This document shows positions 35,144-45,383 of a stretch of 64,000 bases of DNA, one piece after another. The notes under the pieces are model-generated. The model did no database searches and was not told the DNA's origin. It saw only the letters and a list, made by a program, of their open reading frames with translations. Both the position numbers and the translations under genes were made by a program. Each line of letters begins with the position of its first letter. The first letter of the stretch is position 1. Source of the stretch: Aquibacillus sediminis (GTDB lineage: Bacteria > Bacillota > Bacilli > Bacillales > Amphibacillaceae); contig NZ_SZNM01000004.1 of the NCBI RefSeq assembly GCF_005870085.1, positions 270,362-334,361 of the forward strand. The letters run 5' to 3'.

Positions 35144-36439
35144 ATGAAAAATTTCTTTCGTATGGAGGAAAGAAATACGACATTTAAACAAGAAACACTT
35201 GCAGGAGTAACAACCTTTTTGTCTGTTGCTTATATTTTAGTGGTGAATCCACTTATTCTTAGCCAGGCGGGAATGGACAAAGGAGCTGTCTTTACCGCAA
35301 CTGCATTGACCGCGATAATTGGATCACTTCTAATCGGTATATTAAGTAATTATCCAATTGCGATTGCCCCAAGTATGGGGTTGAATTCATTCTTTACCTT
35401 TTCTGTTTGTATTGGGATGGGGATTCCATGGCCAGTTGCCTTAACGGGAGTGTTTATTGCTAGTATTTTGTTTGTATTGTTAAGTTTATTAAAAATACGG
35501 GAAAAAATCATTAACATCATTCCGGCTGATTTAAAACATGCAATCGCTTCAGGAATTGGCTTTTTCATCGCCTTTATTGGCTTAAAAAATGCCGGTATTA
35601 TTATTTCAAACGAAGATACGTTTGTTGCGATTGGAAACTTGGCATCACCTATGACGGTCCTTGCAGTCATCGGTCTAATTTTAACGATTTATCTACTCTT
35701 GCGCGGAGTTAGTGGAGGTATTTTTTATGGGATGGTCGTCACTACCATCATTGGGATGGTTGTCGGACTAATAAACACGCCGAATTCTGTTATTGGTACG
35801 ATACCAAGTCTTGAGCCAACATTTGGTGTTGTATTTACTCATCTACAAGATAGTTTCACCCCTGAATTATTGGCTGTTATCTTCACGTTTTTGTTTGTTG
35901 CATTTTTTGATACGACTGGTGCATTAATAGCTCTTACTAGTCAAGCTGGATTAATGAAAGGTAACAAACTTCCAAATGCAGGAAGAGCATTACTAGCGGA
36001 TTCAACAGCGGGTGTGATTGGTGCGATTTTCGGAACATCCACCCCAGCTACGAGTGTAGAATCTTCTGCAGGTATTGCAGTTGGCGGACGGACTGGATTT
36101 ACATCGGTTGTTATTGCAGGGTGTTTTGCGATTGCATTACTCTTTTCTCCTGTTCTTGCTGTGATTACAACAGAAGTGACCGCGCCAGCACTAATCATTG
36201 TTGGTGCCTTAATGGCAATGGAAATTAGCCATATTCGTTGGGATAAATTAGAAGTGGTGATCCCTGCTTTTATGACAATTATTATGATGCCTCTCACTTC
36301 TAGTGTGGCAACAGGAATTGCGTTTGGTTTCGCACTATATCCATTAACACTAATCGCCCAAAAACGATTTAAAGAAATTCATCCGATTATGTATGTGTTA
36401 GCGGTATTGTTCATTTCTTACCTTGGTCTCTTGGCCTAG
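35144..36439 (+). CDS. pbuG: Guanine/hypoxanthine permease PbuG
   Basis: A 431-aa NCS2/AzgA-family permease with about 12-14 membrane segments. Key stretches are AIAPSMGLNSFFTF, VAFFDTTGALIALTSQAG, STPATSVESSAGIAVGGRTG and the N-terminal ERNTTFKQETLAGVTTFLS. It imports hypoxanthine and guanine by proton symport. The upstream guanine riboswitch agrees with PbuG of B. subtilis. AGGAGATTAGGAGATGAAACACC includes the ribosome binding site. A clean terminator follows. Confidence 0.95.
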   Translation: MKNFFRMEERNTTFKQETLAGVTTFLSVAYILVVNPLILSQAGMDKGAVFTATALTAIIGSLLIGILSNYPIAIAPSMGLNSFFTFSVCIGMGIPWPVALTGVFIASILFVLLSLLKIREKIINIIPADLKHAIASGIGFFIAFIGLKNAGIIISNEDTFVAIGNLASPMTVLAVIGLILTIYLLLRGVSGGIFYGMVVTTIIGMVVGLINTPNSVIGTIPSLEPTFGVVFTHLQDSFTPELLAVIFTFLFVAFFDTTGALIALTSQAGLMKGNKLPNAGRALLADSTAGVIGAIFGTSTPATSVESSAGIAVGGRTGFTSVVIAGCFAIALLFSPVLAVITTEVTAPALIIVGALMAMEISHIRWDKLEVVIPAFMTIIMMPLTSSVATGIAFGFALYPLTLIAQKRFKEIHPIMYVLAVLFISYLGLLA

Positions 36440-36462
36440 AAATAGGTGGTTACATAATGGAT

Positions 36463-36510
36463 AAAAAACTCCCTAAGGAACGATTTTTTGGACCTTAGGG
36501 AGTTTTTTTG
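36463..36510 (+). terminator. Terminator of pbuG
   Basis: A perfect 16-bp stem (36463-36478 with 36493-36508), 14-nt loop, T run. Confidence 0.92.
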
Positions 36511-36742
36511 AATCTGATTTTTTGCCATGTCATTCGTCACCGATCTTGCTAAATGGCATATGTTATCAAGGAGGGGCGTACAAATACTATCAACTTCTCT
36601 CAAATAAAACGATTGGGTTCGTCACTATAGACAAAACGCAAGCAGATAAATTAACTAGTGTTGCAGTTAGTCCTCTGCAACGAACGATTATCATATTCTT
36701 TTTCCTAATGAAATGGTGTCGCTCCGAGAACTAACTATAGGT
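36511..36742. other. Intergenic region after the pbuG terminator, no gene called
   Basis: A 70-codon frame (36522-36734) is open on the plus strand but lacks a ribosome binding site. Its middle (GGAYKYYQLLSNKTIGFVTI) does not match a known family. It could be a relic linked to the recombinase; I do not call it a gene. Confidence 0.3.
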
Positions 36743-37699
36743 TTAAGTAAACACATCAATATCCATTTCATCCATGACTTTTTGTTTGGCAGCGTCAGAT
36801 ACGTGGGTATATTTTTGTGTTGTATTTAAATTGGCATGTCCCAATAATTCTTGCGCTGTTCTAATATCATATCCATTTTGTATTAAGATCGTCGCAAATG
36901 AATGTCGCAATTTGTGACTAGAAATCTTCTTTTGTTCCCAATCATGATAGCTTCCACTCTTTAGTAAACTCCTGACTACTTTTTCAGCAATGTTTTGAAT
37001 TCGTCTTACCGATAAACGTTTGCCATAGCGGCTCAAGAACACCGCATCTTTATGTCCTTCAATGCCAAACTCGCGATGATTTTCAATATAGTCCACTAAT
37101 TCGTCATATAACTGTTTTGGTAATGGAATGTAACGAGTTTTGTTCCCTTTCCCGTGTACAGTTAATCCTTTAAGTGTATGGTTGATACTTGATTTATTCA
37201 ATAAATGAACTTCATTCACGCGCAAACCACAAAATGCCATCAATCCCATGATCACTTTGTTTCGTTTTACATACATTTTTTTGCTAACTTTGCTAATTTC
37301 GTCAAAAAATACTTTTAATTCCTGTTTCTCCAAATAAGTAGGTAAGGGATTTTTTTGCTCTTTGGCACGATCGACCCCCATGGCAGGGTTGTTTTCAACA
37401 AATTCATATTCGATTAAACACTTATAAAAAGAACGGATTGAAATCAACCTTCTATTTCTAGTCGCTGCAGCATTTCCTTTCTTATTTTTTAAAAAATTCA
37501 TAAATAAGGTAAGATCCATTTTCTTTACATGTTCAAGTGATATAGGTTCTGATTTTTTTCGATTGATAAATTGCAAAAATAATTGAACATCTCGTAAATA
37601 ATAATCAATCGTATGCTTGGAATAATCTTTGTTATCCATGTGGGTTTCAAATATTAATAATTCATCTTCATAAAATTCTTTGATTTCAATTGCATCCAT
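36743..37699 (-). CDS. Tyrosine recombinase/integrase (XerC/D-like)
   Basis: A 318-aa enzyme. An N-terminal SAM-like core-binding domain (about 14-105) is followed by the catalytic domain with Arg in GLRVNEVHLL, Lys in GKGNKTRYIPL, HKLRHSFATIL (HxxR), ELLGHANLNT (His) and the nucleophile Tyr in TTQKYTHV. It is close to XerC/D in size but is not in the usual codY/xerC context, so it is an orphan recombinase. A 34-bp dyad lies 115 bp upstream. There is no excisionase or att-flanked element in view. Confidence 0.9.
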   Translation of the reverse strand: MDAIEIKEFYEDELLIFETHMDNKDYSKHTIDYYLRDVQLFLQFINRKKSEPISLEHVKKMDLTLFMNFLKNKKGNAAATRNRRLISIRSFYKCLIEYEFVENNPAMGVDRAKEQKNPLPTYLEKQELKVFFDEISKVSKKMYVKRNKVIMGLMAFCGLRVNEVHLLNKSSINHTLKGLTVHGKGNKTRYIPLPKQLYDELVDYIENHREFGIEGHKDAVFLSRYGKRLSVRRIQNIAEKVVRSLLKSGSYHDWEQKKISSHKLRHSFATILIQNGYDIRTAQELLGHANLNTTQKYTHVSDAAKQKVMDEMDIDVFT

Positions 37700-37812
37700 A
37701 TGTTGTCACCTTCGTTTGTTATCTTTCATTCCAGTTGTTTTTGGCAAAAACCGCCACTAAGCCTGTTATTATGCACTCTTTCCCTAAATTTCTTGTTTTT
37801 TAATCACGTACA

Positions 37813-37846
37813 GACATGGCGTGTTATAAGTATTATACGCCATGTC
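37813..37846. other. 34-bp dyad, possible recombination or operator site
   Basis: GACATGGCGT and ACGCCATGTC arms (10 bp, perfect) with 14 nt between. Taken as 13-bp arms plus an 8-bp centre, it has loxP-like geometry. It lies upstream of the tyrosine recombinase gene. Neither flank has a T run, so it is unlike the terminators in this window. The dyad is seen; the role is inferred. Confidence 0.5.
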
Positions 37847-37986
37847 CGCGAGAAAAGTAAAATAAGAACATTATCTTCCATTTTATGGATGAAGTATCGG
37901 TTCCTTTTAAATATTAGTTGAGTTTAAAATAGTAGGAAAAAATGGTAGGAATTAGGATGCTTTGAAATGATATTTAAAAATGGTAT

Positions 37987-38026
37987 AAAAAAACGCTTGG
38001 ATTTTAATTAATCCAAACGTTTTTCG
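37987..38026 (-). terminator. Terminator of the GH43 arabinanase gene
   Basis: AAACGCTTGGATT pairs with AATCCAAACGTTT (one mismatch), with A/T runs on both sides. It is about 110 bp beyond the leftward gene's stop codon. Confidence 0.6.
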
Positions 38027-38136
38027 TTTAACATATCTATTGAAGGTTTATTACCGTATGATTGCTTTATCTGCTAAACTTGTAGTTTATAAAAAAAGAG
38101 ACCTTAATAGATTTTTTCACTAGATTAAAAGTCTAA

Positions 38137-39093
<957 letters not shown>

Positions 39094-39103
39094 CTATTAA
39101 TAA

Positions 39104-39117
39104 AGTAAACCCTTTCA
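39104..39117 (-). promoter_or_regulatory. CcpA cre-like site upstream of the arabinanase
   Basis: TGAAAGGGTTTACT (minus strand) fits the cre consensus TGWAANCGNTNWCA at 12 of 14 positions, 26-39 bp before the start codon. Carbon catabolite repression of arabinanases is common, so this is plausible but not strong. Confidence 0.35.
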
Positions 39118-39347
39118 TAACCACCTATTATTTTAACATAAAGTACCAATTGCATTTTGTATGTACTAGCATTAACTTCATTTTGTCATAATTCATTCAC
39201 ATTAAATTGCTTGTTTTTGGTTTCAGGATTATTGTGATGTAGCGAATGTTTGCATATTACTTAAACAGTTGGAAGATTCAAATCTTATGTAAAAGTAAGA
39301 TTTAGCAAATGCAAACCAAAAGTATATAAGTTTTGAACAAAAGAAAG

Positions 39348-39379
39348 GTAGACCAAATCAACGATGCGATTTGGTCTAC
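39348..39379 (-). terminator. Terminator of the SLH protein gene
   Basis: A perfect 12-bp stem (39348-39359 with 39368-39379) and 8-nt loop, followed on the minus strand by a T-rich CTTTCTTTTG. Confidence 0.85.
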
Positions 39380-39390
39380 TAGAACTTCAT

Positions 39391-41658
39391 TTAATTTAAA
39401 GCAAAATCTTCTGATGCACTTAGTTTTGCGAGTGCTATATTTGCGACTGCTAATTGTGCATAGGTTACTTCATCTTGTGGTAAAAATTTATTGTCCATAT
39501 CTCGGTTAAGCAACCCAAGTGAATCGGCTAAGACAACATACCCTCTATTTATGTCACTTATTTCATCTGCGTCAGCAAAATCATACTTAAAAATGTCGTG
39601 TCTGTCTGCAACTGGATTAAGATTTAGTGCACGAATATGCCAAAAGGCTAGAGTTTCGCGAGTTAAAGGTTCATCAACATCGAATGTGGGACTTTGGTCA
39701 TCTAAAATCCCTGTATCCACCGAACGTTTAATAATATCGTATAATGGATGGTTTTGATCAATATTGGTGAACGGGCTATTCTCCTCTTCATTTTGATATG
39801 GATCCTGATAGATTCGAGTCAGTGATTTAGATAAAATCTCAAGCGCTTCCCCTTTTGTTACTGCCTGGTTAGGATCGAATGATGCTAAATCCTCTACCTC
39901 GATGATATTATTTTTGATCATAAATTGAAGTTCTTCTTCTGCCCAAGGATGGCCTAATGTGATGTCTTCATATTCACTTCCTTGTTGATTTGGATTACTG
40001 TTTTGCCACTCTTCAGTAACGGCATTAAAAAAGGATGATTGATTATGACCGTCTCTGAGATAGCTCAATTTATATTGCAAGCTGTTGTTATCCTTATCTG
40101 TATTTGCAGCATAGTAGAGTTCTAAGTCTAAATGTTCTTTGAATGCTTCTAGTGCTTTATCTTTACGAACGACATTTTCTGGATTAGGCCATTCGTCAAT
40201 CTCACTACGATTGATCAATAATGATACTAATCTTCCATCCTGTTTGGAAACACCAACTCGAATAGTATCTCCTTCCACAATCAAACCATTTTTCACACGG
40301 GGGAAAGAAAAATAATAGTTGGAATCATTGTGCTGGTATGTTTCCTTATTTGATGCTATTGGATAGGCGTACTCATCAAGATTTGTGTATGCATACTGTT
40401 CTAAATAGTTGATCGCTTTATCTAATGCTTGTTCTTGTGTCACATTTATCTCGACTTCCTCATTCGGATTATAGTTACCATCTGCCGAGAATCGAATAAG
40501 TTCGCCAGTTGCTTGTTTGATTTGGACCGTTGAACCATGACCGCTATTACCGGTTTGGTACATGTATCTTATGTCGTACGTTTTTTCCCCATTTGCTGTT
40601 TCATTCTCCATCACACCTTCAATGTGCAACGTGGTCCCTTCTTCTTGTGGTTCCAGTAATTGTTTGGCTATTGTTTTTGCTTCATCTCGCGTCACAGACG
40701 TTTTTGCTTTCGTTGAAGTAGCTAATTGTGTTAGTTTTTGATCATGATCGGGGATTTCATCCGTATATTCTCCATTTATGAAATAACTTCCATCTTTTGC
40801 TGATATACCTTGGATGATCGGTGTTTCACGATAAGTTAAATGGGCAGTTGTTTTCATTGTTTGGTGGTCACGTCTGATCAAATAGCGTAGTTCAAGATCG
40901 AGCTCATCTTGTAATGTATTCAAAATGACATCTTTTGATTTTAACCCAGTGGTATCTTCAAATGTTGCTTCCTTGTTTTGGAAAGGTCCGTTATATTGTA
41001 TCACTTCTCCGTTAGATAACACATTAATGGACACAGACTGATTCTGTACCGGAATATCATCTTTCAATTTATTGAACGTAAACCGATATTCAATTGGTTC
41101 CGTAAGTGGCGAATTCATGTTTGTGTAGCTGTGGTACATTTCGTTGTTTAGTCGATAGTTTTCGTTTGGATTAATTTGTTTCATAAAGTCTCTAGCAATC
41201 TCTTCCGCTTTTTGTTCAGAAACTTTAGGTGGGAAGAGTGCTTCTGATGGGTCTTCTACATCAAAATAAAATTGTGATAGTTCCAGTTCTTCCCCAGTAA
41301 ACTCAAAGCTTGCATGCCTTGGTTGATTTGTTGCGGTTTGCTCAAAAAATGATACTCGATAGCTTTTCACATCGTTATCTTCAGTGCGATTAGGTGTGAA
41401 TTCTAACTGAAAATCTTGTTCATTTGCTGAAGCGAATTTCTCTGGAAACAGATTTTTTATTTTTGTGATAAGTTGATCCAACGATATTCCTTGTTCCCCT
41501 ACTACCGTTGAAGCTGAAGAACTATGTGAATCTACTGTTTGTTCTGATGTAATCGTAGTTGTTATCGAACTGCTGTCTTGTCCATGTACCATTGGTGGAA
41601 TTGCACCAAGCAATAGTAATGACGAAACTGTCATGACACTTGTCTTTTTCCAACCCAT
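39391..41658 (-). CDS. Exported YcdB/PepSY-like protein with SLH anchor
   Basis: A 755-aa surface protein. A signal peptide (1-26, ending MVHGQ) and Ser-rich linker are followed by two or more YcdB/PepSY-like units (SEQKAEEIARDFMKQINPNE, RDEAKTIAKQLLEPQ, TQEQALDKAINYLEQYAY, KDKALEAFKEHLDLELYY). Three C-terminal SLH modules follow (about 562-615, 625-685 and 690-745), each opening with a short acidic HPWA/HPLY or RGY stretch. SLH modules bind pyruvylated secondary cell-wall polymer, so it should be anchored at the cell surface. The role is unknown; YcdB units often act as protease regulators. AAAGGGGGAATACAT is the ribosome binding site. Confidence 0.88.
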   Translation of the reverse strand: MGWKKTSVMTVSSLLLLGAIPPMVHGQDSSSITTTITSEQTVDSHSSSASTVVGEQGISLDQLITKIKNLFPEKFASANEQDFQLEFTPNRTEDNDVKSYRVSFFEQTATNQPRHASFEFTGEELELSQFYFDVEDPSEALFPPKVSEQKAEEIARDFMKQINPNENYRLNNEMYHSYTNMNSPLTEPIEYRFTFNKLKDDIPVQNQSVSINVLSNGEVIQYNGPFQNKEATFEDTTGLKSKDVILNTLQDELDLELRYLIRRDHQTMKTTAHLTYRETPIIQGISAKDGSYFINGEYTDEIPDHDQKLTQLATSTKAKTSVTRDEAKTIAKQLLEPQEEGTTLHIEGVMENETANGEKTYDIRYMYQTGNSGHGSTVQIKQATGELIRFSADGNYNPNEEVEINVTQEQALDKAINYLEQYAYTNLDEYAYPIASNKETYQHNDSNYYFSFPRVKNGLIVEGDTIRVGVSKQDGRLVSLLINRSEIDEWPNPENVVRKDKALEAFKEHLDLELYYAANTDKDNNSLQYKLSYLRDGHNQSSFFNAVTEEWQNSNPNQQGSEYEDITLGHPWAEEELQFMIKNNIIEVEDLASFDPNQAVTKGEALEILSKSLTRIYQDPYQNEEENSPFTNIDQNHPLYDIIKRSVDTGILDDQSPTFDVDEPLTRETLAFWHIRALNLNPVADRHDIFKYDFADADEISDINRGYVVLADSLGLLNRDMDNKFLPQDEVTYAQLAVANIALAKLSASEDFALN

Positions 41659-41741
41659 ATGTATTCCCCCTTTGCCATACTGCGATTAGTATAACACAAA
41701 CAATCGAATTTTTCTGAAAAAACAAAAAGATAAGACTTTCC

Positions 41742-42161
41742 TCACCCGTCACGATAAATAAAAACATCCTTATCAGTTACTATGCAGTTTAATTGATTTT
41801 TATCCATATAAGCTTCGCAACTTTGGAATAATAGCTTTTCAATCGATTCAAAATACAGGTTTTTTAGGATAATGGCATGTAATTTTGCTTGTAAAGCCTG
41901 TCTATTGTGTGTCTTTTGTAGGGATAAAATTGATTCTATTGCATGGTATTTTGCTTTAAATAATAATTGATTAAACGGTTTAGTATGATTCTTTTTCACT
42001 ACACGATCCAATGGTTGTACATGAAAGTTAATTTCTACCTTATCAATTCTAGATATCAGGTATTGTAATTGTAGTTGAAATTCGATGTGATCGATCCGAT
42101 CCTGTTTATATTCGTGTACAATTGTTATAAGTTGTTCTATTAGTTCGTCAATTAGTTTCAT
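41742..42161 (-). CDS. Helical protein, unknown
   Basis: A 139-aa soluble protein, MKLIDELIEQLITIVHEYKQ..., with regular helices and charged, Gln-rich surfaces. No family is recognised. The ATG at 42161 follows AGGTGGTAGAA; the longer frame beginning MTQVV has no ribosome binding site. The terminator of the small zinc-ribbon gene lies just upstream, so it has its own promoter. Confidence 0.5.
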   Translation of the reverse strand: MKLIDELIEQLITIVHEYKQDRIDHIEFQLQLQYLISRIDKVEINFHVQPLDRVVKKNHTKPFNQLLFKAKYHAIESILSLQKTHNRQALQAKLHAIILKNLYFESIEKLLFQSCEAYMDKNQLNCIVTDKDVFIYRDG

Positions 42162-42197
42162 TTCTACCACCTGTGTCAATTAGTTGCAAAAAATGAA

Positions 42198-42226
42198 AAA
42201 AGCTCAAATGACTGATTTGAGCTTTT
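42198..42226 (-). terminator. Terminator overlapping the end of the zinc-ribbon gene
   Basis: A perfect 12-bp stem (42198-42209 with 42215-42226). Its right arm overlaps the stop codon at 42225-42227, and the left side runs into A/T-rich sequence. Confidence 0.8.
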
Positions 42227-42365
42227 AAAAAAAAGTTTTTACCATTTGTTCTTGATGATGACAGTTTTGACATTGATACTCGATTTCTAGTGCATACTCT
42301 TTTACAACATGTGTTGTCTCTTGGTTACACCGCTCACAATATCTTTTTTCATGTATTTCTTCCAC
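42225..42365 (-). CDS. 46-residue zinc-ribbon protein
   Basis: A short frame with two CxxC knuckles: KRYCERCNQETTHVV (C10, C13) and EIEYQCQNCHHQEQ (C32, C35), ending VKTFF. The spacing fits a one-zinc ribbon. The GTG start at 42365 has only a weak upstream GTGGTGAT. Short zinc ribbons of this form are common in Bacillaceae and have unknown function. Confidence 0.6.
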   Translation of the reverse strand: MEEIHEKRYCERCNQETTHVVKEYALEIEYQCQNCHHQEQMVKTFF

Positions 42366-42554
42366 TTTATCACCACTATTCTAGATTGGTTCTACTATTG
42401 TTTTATCCAAAATGGAACGATTTATCCTCACAAACTGAGCATATATTTCATATCTGTCGAACAATCGTTATGGGAACATCATAAAATATCTTAAGCAATT
42501 GAATTAAACAGGCCGATTGACAATATAATGGAAGAACAGAAAGGGGGATTACAT

Positions 42555-42683
42555 TTGAAACATCTAGATTGGCCACTCGTTATATTTGTGGGATCCTCTG
42601 TTATTCATGATCTATGGTTAAATTGGGGATTAACCAAAATATATTATTGGGAATTAAAATGTGAGTACCTTAAAAAGAAATGA
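42555..42683 (+). CDS. 42-residue protein, unknown
   Basis: TTG start right after AAGGGGGATTACAT. The product LKHLDWPLVIFVGSSVIHDL then WLNWGLTKIYYWELK is hydrophobic at its centre and ends in a basic KKK. It could be a small membrane protein. It is followed by a hairpin at 42837. No family is recognised. Confidence 0.4.
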   Translation: MKHLDWPLVIFVGSSVIHDLWLNWGLTKIYYWELKCEYLKKK

Positions 42684-42836
42684 ACCTTCCACAATAATCC
42701 GATTCCGGGAAACTTGCCTTCCTAATTAGAAACAGCAGTATCCCCCTGTTGAATTGCTTCCTTAAATATCAATGAAATAGTTCATTAAAAATTCATTGCA
42801 AGAAACCTCACACTAAAAAGTTCTCCATATAATAAT

Positions 42837-42878
42837 AATAAATCCATTCTGCTTCCCTAGCGAATGGATTTATTTGTC
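42837..42878. terminator. Hairpin terminator at 42.85 kb
   Basis: A perfect 13-bp stem (42837-42849 with 42862-42874) then TTTGTCTT. It could serve the 42-residue frame to the left. Confidence 0.75.
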
Positions 42879-42974
42879 TTATATAAATGATAGCGCTTAT
42901 CCGTACTATCTTAACGCATATTTTAGTGCTCAAATACACCATTTATAATTTTTATTTTTAAACAGCAATGTACC

Positions 42975-43409
42975 TTATTTAACGAATTTAATGATTAACG
43001 GAACGCGAATCCATTGTCCGAATAAAGTAAAGATGATCAAAACCATAAGCACTGCCATGATGAGAAGTGTCGCTATAATGATAAAGAAAATAGAGGATAT
43101 TCCTCCTAATGTCAAAGTTATTCCAATTAAAGGAACCTTCTCAGTCAACCATTCTAGGACCCCTCCCATATTGGGAACAATGAGAAATAAAAGTAAAAAT
43201 ACAAATACGTATACATGATAGCTCGTGATGAGGTTAACGTTCTGTTTTAAATGATTTTGCACAAAAACAGAATGTCCACGTAACAAATAATAAAACAACC
43301 AGGCGATCGCGACCGAGAGTAACGGAACTGCTACTAACATGGTGAGACCGTACGCAGCCGCTGCGATCAACCGCTCATTCATAGAAGTTTGACTTGCCAT
43401 ACTAATCAA
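42975..43409 (-). CDS. DUF4870-like membrane protein, paralogue 2
   Basis: A 144-aa protein with four membrane segments. The pattern GHSVFVQNHLKQNVNLITSY followed by a long hydrophobic pair and GQWIRVPLIIKFVK is like DUF4870/Tic20-type proteins. TTG at 43409 is preferred because AAAGGAG lies six bases before it; ATG at 43400 is an alternative. It is similar in order and length to the next gene upstream (RQNVNVVLSYYLY, GKWTRIPLVIRFIK), so the pair is a tandem duplication. Confidence 0.65.
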   Translation of the reverse strand: MISMASQTSMNERLIAAAAYGLTMLVAVPLLSVAIAWLFYYLLRGHSVFVQNHLKQNVNLITSYHVYVFVFLLLFLIVPNMGGVLEWLTEKVPLIGITLTLGGISSIFFIIIATLLIMAVLMVLIIFTLFGQWIRVPLIIKFVK

Positions 43410-43480
43410 TAATGCTCCTTTCTTTAAAAGATTCTTTCCATTAGTTGAAATACCATGCTTCAATTAAATAGAAGAATTTA

Positions 43481-43957
43481 TTATAATTCGTGCATCTCTG
43501 TTTTAATAAATCGAATCACAAGTGGGATGCGTGTCCACTTGCCCATTAATACGAAAATAATTAGCAGTCCTAGCGCAATGTGGAATACTGATTGGAGTAG
43601 TAAGGTGAAAAAGATAGGAGACAATACTCCAAGGAAAAAGAACAATGGTTGCAAAAATACTTGTTCAGCTATCCACTCTTGAAGTCCTTCCCCTCCCATA
43701 GACAATACTCGTTCAACTAAAAAAATAAATAAATTAATGATTCCCCTGTATAGATAATAACTTAGCACCACATTCACGTTTTGCCTGACATGATGAAAGA
43801 AAAACCTTGACTGCTTCCTCAGTATGAAATAATAGACTAAAACTGCTCCCACTGTCAGTACGGCATCGATCGACAGCAAAGGGCCAGATAGGAAGATAGG
43901 TAGAGCATATCCAATTGAGGTGATCACCCTATCTTTTAATGGTGGTTGAAGATCCAC
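43481..43957 (-). CDS. DUF4870-like membrane protein, paralogue 1
   Basis: A 158-aa four-span membrane protein. It carries FFFHHVRQNVNVVLSYYLYR and ends GKWTRIPLVIRFIKTEMHEL. The start is uncertain: GAGAGGGGGGATGTT points to the GTG at 43957, while the GTG at 44017 is weaker. It lies 71 bp before paralogue 2 and may share its transcript. Function unknown. Confidence 0.6.
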   Translation of the reverse strand: MDLQPPLKDRVITSIGYALPIFLSGPLLSIDAVLTVGAVLVYYFILRKQSRFFFHHVRQNVNVVLSYYLYRGIINLFIFLVERVLSMGGEGLQEWIAEQVFLQPLFFFLGVLSPIFFTLLLQSVFHIALGLLIIFVLMGKWTRIPLVIRFIKTEMHEL

Positions 43958-44106
43958 AACAACATCCCCCCTCTCATTGTTTAATATATGTATAGACTTC
44001 TTTATCTCACTAATCACGACACTTCATGATTTTGAATGGGAGGTTAGGTTTACCTCCCCAAAATTTAATCACCATTTAGTTGCACCTGACTTTCCTCTAT
44101 CTTTTC

Positions 44107-44976
44107 TTAACTATGAATTGGGGTATGACTGTTAAGAAAGTACTGTAAGGAGGCATATTGTTTTTTTGCATCTTCATAGCCAAGTTTGTATAAACTGGTT
44201 AACTTAGCTGGATCACGTTCTGCACGGCTTACCTCAAGATCCACACTAGGTTGGATAACAAATAGACGATCGTTTTGTTTTTCTTCCTCCATAAAGTCCA
44301 ACGTATCATTATAGGTAACATAACGTTGGTTTAATTGTTCACTAATTTTGGGGTATTTTCGATAAATCATTTTCATGACCGAAGAAAACTTACTCCGTTT
44401 TTTACGATAATCCTTTGGTTTGGTCATCACGACAACATTTTTCGAAAACCCATCTGCTCGTGCTTTTTTTACCGGGATCGGATCAGAGATTCCCCCATCT
44501 AGTAAGTGTTTATCCTTATAAGAAACACTTGGCGCCACAAATGGCAAGGAACTTGATGCACGAATTAATGTTAACATTGCGTGTCCATCTTCTGCCTTTG
44601 TATAATAAACAGGTTTGCCTGTTGCACAGTCGGTTGTGCCGACGACAAGTTCCTCTTTACTAGATAAAAACGTATCAAAATCAAATGGAACAAGTTTATT
44701 AGGAATTTCATCAAAAATAAAATCCATGCCAAATAATTGACGCTTTTTCCATAGATTGGAATAAGAAATAAAACGGGCATCATCCACAAAATCAATATTT
44801 ACTTTTCGATTTCGGTCTTTTTGACGGGATAAATAAGAAGCTGCCATGCATGCTCCTGCCGATACGCCTATGACATATGGGAAATATAATTCTTGTTCCA
44901 TAAAAAATTCGAGTGCGCCAGCAGTGTACAGCCCCTTCATCCCCCCACCTTCTAAAACTAATCCGATGTCTTGCAT
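44107..44976 (-). CDS. Patatin-like phospholipase (RssA-type)
   Basis: A 289-aa lipid acyl hydrolase. The oxyanion glycine loop is LEGGGMKGLYTAG, the nucleophile GVSAGAC (GxSxG, Ser about 39), and the catalytic Asp is in DGGISDPIPVKKA. These are the three features of the patatin family. The cytosolic form has no signal peptide. The substrate is unknown. GAGGTGTAACCA precedes the ATG. Confidence 0.9.
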   Translation of the reverse strand: MQDIGLVLEGGGMKGLYTAGALEFFMEQELYFPYVIGVSAGACMAASYLSRQKDRNRKVNIDFVDDARFISYSNLWKKRQLFGMDFIFDEIPNKLVPFDFDTFLSSKEELVVGTTDCATGKPVYYTKAEDGHAMLTLIRASSSLPFVAPSVSYKDKHLLDGGISDPIPVKKARADGFSKNVVVMTKPKDYRKKRSKFSSVMKMIYRKYPKISEQLNQRYVTYNDTLDFMEEEKQNDRLFVIQPSVDLEVSRAERDPAKLTSLYKLGYEDAKKQYASLQYFLNSHTPIHS

Positions 44977-45051
44977 TGGTTACACCTCATTTCCTGAAAA
45001 ATTCATAGTATCCATTGTAAAGGGAATGATAGATCATGGAGGTGTATAATA

Positions 45052-45303
45052 ATGACGAATCCATATCTATGCCCTAATTGTAAAACAAATCGATCTCGAT
45101 TTAATGTGATTGAACAAGTAGCAACACCAGTTAAATTGGACCCAGCGACAGGTCAAGTAACGAATGAATTTACGAGTGATAGCTTAGATCCATTCCATAC
45201 ACCATATAATGGCCCAGACAAAAAAATCCAGTGTGGCTCTTGTGGTTTAATAGAGGATGAGATACAGTTTATCAAAAATGCAGAAAATAATCCAAGAGGT
45301 TAA
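45052..45303 (+). CDS. Small zinc-ribbon protein
   Basis: An 83-aa protein. [11 protein letters not shown] at the N-terminus and [13 protein letters not shown] near 61 supply two CxxC pairs. Relatives are common in Bacillaceae and are often labelled DNA alkylation repair protein, which nothing in the sequence supports. GGAGGTGTATAATA precedes the ATG. A terminator follows. Confidence 0.7.
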   Translation: MTNPYLCPNCKTNRSRFNVIEQVATPVKLDPATGQVTNEFTSDSLDPFHTPYNGPDKKIQCGSCGLIEDEIQFIKNAENNPRG

Positions 45304-45338
45304 CTTGAAAAAAAATTTCTTTTCCTTTCAAACATAAC

Positions 45339-45372
45339 AAAACGTCCACCTCAATGAGTGGACGTTTTTACC
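45339..45372. terminator. Bidirectional terminator, zinc ribbon / sbcC
   Basis: A perfect 11-bp stem (45339-45349 with 45358-45368) between the two convergent genes. Confidence 0.85.
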
Positions 45373-45383
45373 CTAAAAACAAG

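Noticed and set aside
36522..36734. 70-codon plus-strand frame next to the recombinase gene
   Set aside because: No ribosome binding site, no known family, and biased composition at its end; treated as non-coding.
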